Source: Tetraselmis striata (Eukaryota > Chlorophyta > Chlorodendrophyceae > Chlorodendrales > Chlorodendraceae). Taken from it: 64,000 nucleotides of DNA. The stretch covers positions 124,001 to 188,000 of the forward strand of contig VCJN01001942.1 of the NCBI GenBank assembly GCA_006384855.1, read 5' to 3'. Shown here piece after piece: positions 55,185 through 64,000 of this stretch (positions within the stretch are counted from its first letter, which is position 1; every line of letters starts with the position of its first letter). The translations under genes and the position numbers were made by a program. The notes under the pieces were generated by a model. That model ran no database searches, had not been told where the DNA came from, and worked only from the letters and a program-made list of their open reading frames with translations.

Positions 55185-55970
55185 GATGTGAGGAGATTCT
55201 CACGATACATATTCCATACACTCTCGCAGTGTGTCGTCCACGGATCCTCCGCGCTTTTGACAGAACGCCCCTATCAAACCCTACTGGTACCTCCCTACAG
55301 TAGAGGTAGCATACTGTAAGGAGGAAGCTTTCGGTAGCCGCGCGCTTTCACAGGCGCGGAGAGTCTGTGGATGACACACGGCGAGAGGGTACAGTTTATA
55401 TATAATCTCCTCACATTCCACCCCCCTGCTGAAAGGCAGGTGCAGCGGTTGGCACTGCTGGTTGGCCACGGTATGATATGACACTGTTAGTTGGTGATAT
55501 CATGGTATTCGTGATATGACATACTGTTTGGTGCTCAGACCAGCTCAATCGTCTGTAATGTGTGACATCCGAGAGCCGACCCACACCGGGAATCGATCCA
55601 CGGATCATCCGCGCTTTTGATAGGGCGCCGCTAGCAAAAGCCACCTCCCTGCAGAAAAGTGCGGAGTCCATGTATTGATTCCCAGTGTGGATCGGTCCGC
55701 GGATGTCACGCATTGCAAACGATCTGATATGACCACCTAACAGTATATCAAGTCACGAGAACCATGATATCACCAACTAACAGTGTCATATCATACCGTG
55801 GCCAACCAGCAGTGCCAACCGCTGCACCTGCCTTTCAGCAGGGGGGTGCAATGTGAGGAGATTATCACGATATACATACGATACACTCTCACAGTGTGTC
55901 ATCCACGGATCCTTCGCGCTTGTGATAGGGCGCGGATGTCAAAAGCTACCTCATTACAGATGATGTGCTG
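55185..55970. mobile_element. Nested foldback (inverted-repeat) element
   Basis: About 100 bp at 55405-55505 (through CCCCCCTGCTGAAAGGCAGG, GGTTGGCACTGCTGGTTGGC and GGTGATATCATGG) is repeated almost perfectly in inverted orientation at 55763-55865. Inside, a second weaker inverted pair (TGACATCCGAGAGCCGACCC against the complement of the 55690-55712 region) surrounds the centre. Outside, GTGAGGAGATT-TCACGATA, ACTCTC-CAGTGTGTC and CCACGGATCCT-CGCGCTT recur as direct copies at about 55190-55265 and 55853-55925. The inverted form lies at 55325-55405 and part recurs at 55598-55625. No open frame resembles a transposase, so this is a non-autonomous foldback or MITE-like element. Confidence 0.8.
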
Positions 55971-56190
55971 AGTGCATAATTTCAATGAAGATCAATCAGG
56001 CATACGTGGGGTATCAATAGCCGTCTGTCCCGCACGGTTCCTACTACAGTTTAACATGCCCTGCAAATAGCCATGCAATTCGACCGCCGTGCTTCCGCCA
56101 GCACAACAGTCAGCTTGAACAGCGCGCTGTCGTGTTGGCCGCACTCGCAAACGGCGTGTTTTCCGCTGCCGTCGCCTGCTTGTCCAGCTC

Positions 56191-58789
56191 TCATCGCTGC
56201 GAATCCCACACTGCTGGCAGGAGGCCTGCCAGATGCGCAGCCATGCCTCGGGACTGGACATCTGAGACGCAAAAGCCGTGGACCATGGAGGTGTCGCGGA
56301 TGACCTGGGTGGCCGTGCCAGCACACACTGACCTTAATAGTAGGAGGGCGACAGGAGCCATTGAGCCATCGACGCCGCCCCATCGCAGGTGCTATGATGA
56401 TCTCAGCGTGGTTAGCCACGGGCAGCATGATGCATTCAGTCAGGGAGTCGCAGCTCGGGTGCCGGCATGGGTGCGGTCAAGCGATGTCAGGCGGGGCGGG
56501 AGAAGGCCAATGCACACGCACCGGCAGGGCGGGGACCTCCGCCTGCATCTCCTCCATCATCCAGTCCGGCGCCCACATGTCGTTGGGGCAGACGATCATG
56601 GCGGCGCGGTCCCCCAGGCGCCGGATGAGGTCCCAGTCCGGCGGCGCCTCCAAGTCGGCAAACTCCGTCTTGGCGAGGTAGAACGCGTTGTAGCAGTTCC
56701 AGTAGCGCAGCAGCATGCCGGTGCTGTCTACCGCGTGCTCCTGAAGCTCACTGCCTGCACAGAGGCAGCCGGTGATATGCACCACATGTATAGCGTGATA
56801 TTATGGCGATTACTCTTCACAAGGGTAGTAATTAATATGAAAGGATTCGTAAGTATCCTTACAAATAATTGAGCGCATTTGTCAATTGTCAAATCAGAAA
56901 AAACAAATCAGTGGTTAGTAGTATCAATGATTATACTTTGACAGTTGAATTGCTTATCAACAAACACTCGAGCACAAGCCCCAACAGGTGAATGCGGCGC
57001 CCGTCTGCCCCCCCTTCGCACCGGCTCACCTCCGCAGAGCCGGATGACGCTGTGGCGCAGGCCCTGCGGAAGCAGGCCCAGAGCCGCGCCGGCAGCCGCC
57101 ATCACCTGGGGCACCTGGGACACGCCCCGCAGGAAGCTCTGCCGCGTGGAGCCCCTGGAGTCGACGCCGAGGAAGGGGAACACACCCACGACCTGCGGCC
57201 GCCGCCACGTCCGCTCGCGAGTCAACCGCGGCCCTTCTCTACCACATTGCCGCTAAGGGTGCCGGCGCACCGATCAGCAGAACCCGGAGTATAAACTAGC
57301 CTAACATTTGTTCGAACTCCGCATGCAAGGTATAGAAACATTCACAATGGCTCGTCTATCGTTCTTCATATTGGATCTCTGACAGGTTGCTGGGCAGATC
57401 CTTATTTGCAGTAGTGTTCTGACGGCTGCCCAGCACCGGTACACATCCCCTGTAGGACCCACCGCATGCATTCAAACGCAGCCGCGGCTTACTTTTGCGA
57501 GGCGGCCGTGGCGTTTCTCCGCACCAGGGGCGGCATCACCCTCCCGCGCCTCTGCCTCGTCACCCGCCGGCTCAGCGTTTTCGCTGCTCCCCAGCCTGTC
57601 CTCGATCACCTTCGCCGCGTGCAGCGCCATGTACGCGCCGATGGAGTGCCCGACCAGCATGATGCCCGGCGACCCCTGCTCCGCGGCGAGGCAAAACTCC
57701 TCGATGAACGCCACCTTGTGCTCAATCTGCTCCTGCAGTGAGAAGGCCTGCGGGGCACCCGAGGCTTGCGCTCAGGGTGGATACATGCTGGGCAGGATGG
57801 GGGGCAGCAGACCCGCGTGCCCACCACCACCAGACACCCCATTATGGCAGCAGCCTTGTGCCTGCCTCCCACCTGCTCGCAGCGGCAGTCGATGCCGTGC
57901 CCCTTGTGGCTCACGGCCAGCACGTCCGCCACGCCGCCCAGCTGCTCGTGCAGGTGCGCCAGGAGCGGGAGGTAGTAGGCCGCTTGGCCGGGATTCCCCG
58001 GGAGCACCACCACTTTCAGCCTCGCCCCCCCTGCGGAGCATCGGCATCGGCATCGCCAGCGAGTTCAAGTCAGCACCACGGCAGTAGTTTTGGTGGTTTC
58101 ATGTGATCCTTACCACTGCCAGTTCCGTTTATATTATTGTGTGCCTTCTCTGTGATTATTGTGTTGGTAACCCTTGTCACTGTTGAGGGACCACAAATAA
58201 GTACGAGTAAACAACGAGCCACCCGGCGGGCGACATCGCAACGTGGCCCACCCAAAAGCCACCCTGCAATCCAGAGGGCTGGTGAATGTTCCCGGGGCGC
58301 AAAGCCACGAGCAGACTGATACGACGTCAGCATGTACATATGCCGACCTGTACCTCGTTGCGTGGTGTGATGGGGCGATCAGCCGCCGTCAGACTGCCGG
58401 GAAGACGTGCGTAGTGCCGTACCCGGGCGGACGTGGTGGATCCCGTACACTTCCGTCTGGAAGCCGTCCACGCTCACGAGCCTCCGCCACGGCTGGCCGT
58501 CAGGCGCGCTAGCCCCCAACTCGGGCTCGGGCTTCAGGTGAGTCGCCTCTCTGCTGCTGTCCACCAGCTGGCGCACGGAGGAGGAAGCTCGAGTCAGCCG
58601 CGGCCGTTTGTGAATAGCCTTTTCCTCGGCCGGAATAAACTCGCACGACGCTGGGGCGTGGCGAGCGCCCCGAGGCCCACTCTCGGCGACCCGCCGCTTG
58701 CAGCGCGTCTGCGCGTCTGTGGCACCTGGACCACACTCAGCCTGCGTTACTGTGTCCCCTGGACGTGCTGCACCGCCCTCGGATGCCAT
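56191..58789 (-). CDS. LDAH: Lipid droplet-associated hydrolase (LDAH family)
   Basis: Exons: 58789-58423, 58030-57873, 57732-57493, 57192-57030, 56754-56522 and 56304-56191, all phase-consistent; 424 residues. Landmarks in order: RLVSVDGFQTEVYGI, VVVLPGNPGQAAYYLPLL (oxyanion-hole strand), VSHKGHG, EQIEHKVAFIEEF, GHSIGAY with nucleophile Ser at about 205, VFPFLGVDSRGSTR, WNCYNAFYLAKTEF, the Asp region CPNDMWAP and the catalytic His in MVHGFCVS. This order is specific to LDAH, an alpha/beta hydrolase of lipid droplets. Its substrate (sterol ester or triacylglycerol turnover) is debated. The family is normally about 325 residues. The extra length is all in the first exon, whose start is uncertain: ATG 58789 or 58897, or a further spliced leader. 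Confidence 0.88.
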
Positions 58790-60143
58790 GCTCGCTGCCG
58801 AAGCGACGCGCCCGAGCTGTCGCGCGGCCTCACTTATCGCTCCTCGCGCGAGGCGGGCCGCCAGTGTGATGATCGGGCGGGATGGGCGGCTTGTCAATGC
58901 CGCGAGAGGGCGGTGACGAGACCGGGCGAGGCGAACGCGGGGGCAGTGTCGCCGGCAGGGTCAGTTAGGAGGCGTCTGAATGGCACTGTCTTGGCCGGAG
59001 TGGTGTGACGTCAAGCAGTGCAGTCGCTTGTGTAGTGCGCCAGTCAGTGACGCGCCTGCGCTGGTTGGCGGTAGCGTCAGAATTCGCCAATCATCGACTA
59101 CTCTCATCGATCCTGTAAGGATTATGTGCGGCCGAATTGCAGCCCGTATAACCACGGTATCCGATATGCGCGATCGGCCCCATTGCTACGAGAAATTCAG
59201 GAATGATACCGACAATATGGACGGATACAGTCGCCAACGGAGGCAAACACATAGTTTTTCCAGGCGGTATAGCGCTAGTAAATTCCCTGCCCCTCCATGG
59301 CTGCTGTGGCTAGTAATATACCAGCCGACTGCGCTGGTACCTCGATAGGTCTTCACCCTTCTATACGCAATGATTATTTATACTTGGGCCGGCGAGCTGG
59401 TACGTTTGCGGATGGCCAACAGTACAGGCAAGCGCGGGCGCCACCGGTACCCTGTAGTTCCGACGTCCAGTAGCGCTGGCGGCGCGCGTCGTCTGCCACT
59501 GGACGACGCCCTATTATTTAGCCTGTAGGGGCTCTGCCTGTGCTGCGAACCGATGATCCACCACCGCACTTGGCACGACACTCGGCACGACCTCCGGCTC
59601 GGCAGTCAAGTCCCCTCGTCCGCTCCCCCACAAAGTGCCAGATCAAGCCCGGATCTGCCTCCAAGGCCCGCAGGCGGGACGCTCCTGCTGATTGCCAGCC
59701 TGGATGCGGAGTGGAGCCGCCGGGCAGCCGCTACGAGCAGACAGCAGGTGGGCGGCGGCCGAGCGGTCCGCTTGACGTGACAGGAGGGTGGGAGGGGGGG
59801 CGGGGGGAGGGGCTCGTTGCTCACGCGAGGGCTGGGCACGTGTGCAGGGCACGCGAAGGCACGTATAATCTGACATACATCAGAATAAGTGCTGCTCTTT
59901 GAACTTACTCGTACAAGGCCTGTGCCTTGGGCGCCCCCCGCCGCCGCTTCTCTCGACCCTGGCCGAGGCACCGAAAAGGAGGGTCACTCGCCTCCCTGCA
60001 CCCCCCCCCCCCCCCCCCCCCCTCCTCGTCTTGCCTGCAGCGAAGAAGGGGCGGCGCCATCGGCCGAGCAGGCCTACGGGAGGTTGGCGCGGAGGGGCGG
60101 CCGCGCACGTCGGGGCGGTGCTTCGTGCAGCCGGCGAAAAGGG
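58790..60143. promoter_or_regulatory. LDAH/Msp1 divergent intergenic region
   Basis: About 1.35 kb between divergent starts. GTAC cores recur at 59337, 59400, 59425 and 59448. A C run at about 60001-60021 sits 120 bases before the Msp1 ATG. No gene is recognised, although GC-rich open frames exist on both strands. Confidence 0.35.
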
Positions 60144-61246
60144 ATGGCGCAGCAGCAGAAGAAGCTGTGGCAGGAGGTGCGGCAGCCTCCTCCCCGCCCC
60201 CCTTCACCATTTGCGCCGCCGGTCTCCCTGTCCCTTCCCCAAAAAAACTCTTGCACTTGCACGCCATGCCTGCCACGTTTTCGGTGGACTGTGGACAGTG
60301 GACGCCGCACCCGCCGGGGTGCACGGCCTCCTTTTAGCAGAATCGGACCGCTTGCCGCCTCCCTTTGCCTCACCCCCCCCCCCCCCCCCCCCCCCCCCTC
60401 TCCCCTCCCCGGCGCGTCTCCTTCCTTCCCACATAGTGGACAGGGCGCCACACCCGTCAGGGCCTGCAACCTGCTTGTAGCAGACATCTGACTTCCCGCC
60501 TCCGCCCCTCCCGGTTGCGCAGCTGCTGCTCTTGGGCGCCTCGCTGGCGTGCTCTGCGGGCATCATGATGTGGGCCATCGACAAGCTTGACCCGCAGCGG
60601 GACGCCAAGATTGCGGTAAGCGCTCAGCTGCCTGCGGAGCGTCGCTCCGTAGGGAGGAGGAAAGGGGGGGGGGGGGGGGGGGGGGGCGCTGATCCTCATT
60701 GTGCGTGGGTGGGCGCAGGCCAAGAAGCGCAAGCGGGAGCTGCAGACTCGCTTGGGCGTGGCTCTTGAGCTCAACTCGTACGAAGAGGTGCGCACCCCAC
60801 CCCACCGCGCCCTCCTCGCCGCACGTGATGGCTGGTGCCCCGGCGGCAGGGCCGGCGGCCGTACGCTGACCCCCCCCCCCCCCCCCCCCCCACCCTCCGT
60901 GGCCCCGGTGGCCAGATGCTCGCTGGGGACGTCATCAACCCGGCGGAGCTGAGCGTCACGCTGAAGGACATCGGTGGGCTCAGCGCCATCGTGGATGCCC
61001 TGGTGCCCCCCCCCCGCCCCCCCGGTTTTTCTCCTTTCCATGTTCAAGCATCACCACCTCCCTGTCCAGGAGCTTCCAGGCAGGCACTCACGCAGCCTCC
61101 CCGCCGCCCTGTCTGCAGCATAACAAGGTGATCGCGCCGCTGCAGCGACCGCACCTGTTCTCGGGCTCCCCGCTGCTGAAGCCCAGCAAGGGCGTGCTGC
61201 TGTATGGCCCGCCCGGCACCGGCAAGACCATGCTGGCCAAGGCGAG

Positions 61247-61277
<31 letters not shown>

Positions 61278-63988
61278 CCGCCTCCTTTCCCGCATCCCCT
61301 CCCTGGCGCCCTGCCTTCCTACCACTGCCTTCGTCTTGCTGTAGCAGCACAGGGTGCTCTACCGAATTGGCGCTATAAGTAGGTGAAAAAGATACATATA
61401 ATGTATACATATAAATATATATGTATCTGTTTCCCCTAGTTTCATATGTATATACGTTATATATCCATGTACGTCTATACATATGTATATGTATATACAT
61501 ATACATATACATATGTATAGACGTACATATGATTTTTGTATGTATATATGTTTATATGTATATATATGTATACACAGGCGCTGACGCACCTATAATACAT
61601 ATACATGCCATTAGGGTGGGTGCACAGACACGCGTGCAAAGTGGGTGCACAGACGCACGTGCACAGACACTGAGTAGGGAGGCCCGCGGGCGGGCACCGG
61701 GCTGCGCGCAGGCCATCGCGAAGGAGTCGGGCGCCCGGTTTGTGAACATCCGCGCGAGCTCCATCCAGAGCAAGTGGCTGGGCGACACCCAGAAGCTGGT
61801 GACCGCGCTGTTCACGCTCGCCTGGAAGCTGCAGCCCTGCATCATCTTCATTGGTGAGCGCGCGCCGGATGGTGCAGCCCCGAGAGGAGGGGGGGGGGGG
61901 GGGGGGAGTGAGAGAGAGAGAGAGAGAGAGGCGAGCCCACATGCGGCTGTATGTTGGTGCGGGGCAAGTGGTTGCAGGGCATCCCCTCATTCCGGCTGGG
62001 TGAAAAGCCAGGAGCGTGATAATGATGACCTCACTTTCATGATGGGGCTTGGCTTCGGGTTTTAGGTTCTATTGTTAGGATCTCAGGTTTTCAGACACCC
62101 TGTCCCAGAATCAGGTTTTATACAAACCCTAGTAAACCCTAGTAAACCCGGCTTGGAATGCAGCAGGCAAGGGTCAGATCTGCGTCCACGAAGTCAGCGG
62201 GGGTTCAGTCTTTTAATTGCCCGCTCGCAATTGCCGTGTGTCAGTTGGTGCGGTCCAGGGAGAGGATAGTGGAGTGACAATTAGGCCTGGATCGGAAGAC
62301 ACCATTGCCTGAAATCCACCATGAATCTATTTCAGCCCATTTTCAGCGGGATTTTGGATGCCGAAACTGAATTCCGGTGACGTGAGGAAAAGGCACGCTG
62401 AATCCCCCCCCCCCCCCCCCCCCCCCCCCGCCCTGCCTCTGCCGCCACTGTGACTGCGCGTAGATGAGATCGACGCGATGCTGGGCAAGCGCACCGGCAT
62501 GGAGCACGACGCCATCACCAGCATGAAGACGGAGTTCATGCAGCTGTGGGACGGCTTCATGACGCAGAGCGACGCGCACGTGCTGGTCCGCCCTCCCCCC
62601 CATTCCGGCCCCACTCTCCCTCTCTCCCTCTCTTTGTGTCCCTCTCCCCCTCTCCCTCTCCCACCCTTCTGTGTGGATAAGTGTATGGGCACCCCAGGCA
62701 TCTCGATGTGGGTAATGAGGTCATAGGCATTGAGCTGCGCACTACAACCCCCATTGACGATACCTTATAGGCCAAGGTGCTCACATTGCGCGCATCAGTC
62801 TCTTGATAGTCGTGATAACGATGCTGCACCGCGCTCCCTGCGATGCTCATTTGGAGCGCCAAGACATCCGGCAGTACCTAGCACGGTACCACTCGAGCAA
62901 ATGTCCCGTCACCCTGGCTGGCGTACTCCGGGGAACCCATGCGTACATAATGCCCATGTACCCCCCCTCGTCACTGGCTGTCATGCCCCCCCCCCCCCCC
63001 CCCCCCCAAACTCGGCTTCCCGCCATCCATCCGCCCAAGCTTAGCCGTGCCGTGCGCTGTGCTGGTGACTTGCCCGCAGGTGCTGGCGGCCACCAACCGG
63101 CCATGGGACCTGGACGAGGCGGTGCTGCGCCGCCTGCCGCTGGCGTACGAGGTGCCCCCCCCCCCCCCCCCCCCTCCCTCCCCCAACACACACACACACA
63201 CACAACCCAACAGCCCCTGCCCGGACCGGGCCTCGTGCTCTGGCGACCTGCACGGGCGGTCATTAATTCATTGCGGTTCATCACCCTCTTTTGGTTTTCT
63301 GAAATGAAATATGGCTTTTGGAACTGTCCATCCGCCCGGTCCTGGGATTGCGCATCCTATCTAAACCCTAAACTGTAACCCTAGATGAACATATATCATT
63401 TATCAGCCCACCAAGATCAGATCGTCCACCCTAATCCTTAGTCTTGGTGTTTTGATGTGGAATTCAGGGTTTTCATTAGGACTTGCGAAACTGCCTTGAA
63501 ATGTTTATACGGGTTGTGGATGCAGGCGCAATTCCGGGCTTGCGTGTAGTCCCTACACGGGGTTGTGTAGGTCTTTCGGCACCCGTTATGTGTCTTGATT
63601 GTCCTTGCATTAGCATGTGGAGCTGAAATGCGCCCAGCCAGCCAGCGCTGGTCTGGCAAGGAATGGTGGCTTCGGGTCATCACCCAGCCCCCAGGCTGGG
63701 ACCCGCCGCTGCCCCTACTAAGCAACCCCGCGTGAGACAAAGGGCGGCGTGGGGTCCTGGCGGAAGCTACAGCCCCACCCATGCTTGCACCGCCCTTGCT
63801 GGAATCAAATCACTTGACAGCTTGTAGGGTTAATAAAACGTATGGATTTAGGGTTGGACTGATTCTCAAAACACATAGCCTGAAACCCTGACTCCTGAAA
63901 CCCTTGCGGTACGGGCCTTGGCGCGCAGGTGGGGCTGCCGGACGAGGCGCAGCGCGAGAGCATCCTGCGGCTGATGCTGAGCAACGAG
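60144..63988 (+). CDS. Msp1/ATAD1-type AAA ATPase (3' end beyond the window)
   Basis: Nine exons lie in the window, all phase-consistent: 60144-60176, 60523-60615, 60719-60787, 60916-61002, 61119-61241, 61712-61853, 62464-62585, 63080-63151 and 63929-63988. They give 267 residues. An N-terminal membrane segment ([19 protein letters not shown], about 12-30) precedes the AAA module: [32 protein letters not shown] (Walker A 124-131), [31 protein letters not shown] (Walker B, E184), [20 protein letters not shown] and [14 protein letters not shown]. Msp1/ATAD1 sits in the outer mitochondrial and peroxisomal membranes and extracts mislocalised tail-anchored proteins. Intron 5 has a GC donor followed by 30 C residues. 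The donor after residue 267 is at 63989, and the small AAA lid and C-terminus are missing from the window. Confidence 0.95.
61467..61528. repeat. Perfect 28-bp-arm palindrome in Msp1 intron 5
   Basis: ATGTACGTCTATACATATGT begins the left arm, and its exact complement closes the right arm about six bases after the left ends. The surrounding 61.39-61.58 kb is TATG/TACA-rich, and TGTACGTCTATACATATG-like words recur in it. Confidence 0.9.
61905..61931. repeat. G run plus (AG)n, Msp1 intron 6
   Basis: A G run at about 61889-61906 is followed by about 12 AG dinucleotides, a purine-only stretch on the sense strand shortly after the donor at 61854. Confidence 0.9.
62040..62160. repeat. Telomere-like TTTAGGG/CCCTAAA cluster, Msp1 intron 6
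   Basis: GGGTTTTAGG, then AAACCCTAGTAAACCCTAGT and AAACCC in opposite orientation within 120 bp. Similar motifs lie in intron 8 at 63357-63380, 63460-63480 and 63820-63905. Confidence 0.7.
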
Positions 63989-64000
63989 GTAGCGGCGCGC

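Noticed and set aside
61359-61990. Open frames around the TATG/TACA-rich block of Msp1 intron 5
   Set aside because: They cover a low-complexity palindromic intron whose flanking exons join in phase without it.

Overview
The window is nuclear DNA from a GC-rich, intron-dense eukaryote. There are no operons, no Shine-Dalgarno sites and no prokaryotic-style gene packing. Coding exons are short (mostly 60-300 nt) and bounded by GT-AG introns, with a few GC-AG introns. When conserved protein segments are joined at these sites, codon phase agrees at nearly every junction. Degenerate TTTAGGG (plant-type telomere-like) motifs in introns, TGTAA downstream of three stop codons and the gene complement point to a green alga. 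That lineage call is an inference, not a demonstration.

Layout. 0-5 kb: no intact gene; a 225-bp tandem repeat (850-1790) and a decayed minus-strand coding remnant (2.8-3.8 kb). 5.1-7.5 kb (-): G-patch/C2H2 protein of the GPATCH8 type. 8.6-10.8 kb (+): mitochondrial carrier resembling the thiamine pyrophosphate carrier. 12.3-12.75 kb (-): cytosolic ribosomal protein uS19 (RPS15), single exon. 13.8-21.3 kb (+): complete 19-exon ISWI remodeling ATPase. 23.5-24.6 kb and 25.5-27.2 kb (+): two unrecognised, partly broken gene-like loci, possibly mobile-element derived. 28.3-32.1 kb (-): 10-exon NAD-dependent sugar epimerase/dehydratase. 35.1-36.75 kb (+): BET-type bromodomain/NET protein. 37.4-46.5 kb (-): complete 15-exon APC2, with a 132-bp minisatellite in one intron. 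47.2-47.6 kb: a pentanucleotide satellite. 48.8-54.3 kb (-): UPF1/IGHMBP2-like SF1 helicase with one in-frame TAG that needs explaining. 55.2-55.97 kb: a nested foldback element. 56.2-58.8 kb (-): lipid-droplet-associated hydrolase (LDAH). 60.1 kb to the end (+): Msp1/ATAD1 AAA-ATPase, running off the window.

The genes are unrelated housekeeping functions: chromatin (ISWI, BET), cell cycle (APC2), translation (uS19), mitochondrial transport and membrane quality control (carrier, Msp1), lipid and sugar metabolism, and RNA/DNA helicase. Four adjacent pairs are head-to-head: GPATCH8-like/carrier, uS19/ISWI, epimerase/BET and LDAH/Msp1. Their intergenic regions carry clusters of GTAC-core palindromes.

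The most striking feature is the introns. Most carry a pure C (less often G) homopolymer of about 8-35 nt, often starting within a few bases of the 5' splice site. The tracts are absent from coding exons. The three GC-AG introns I can phase are all next to such C-rich sequence.
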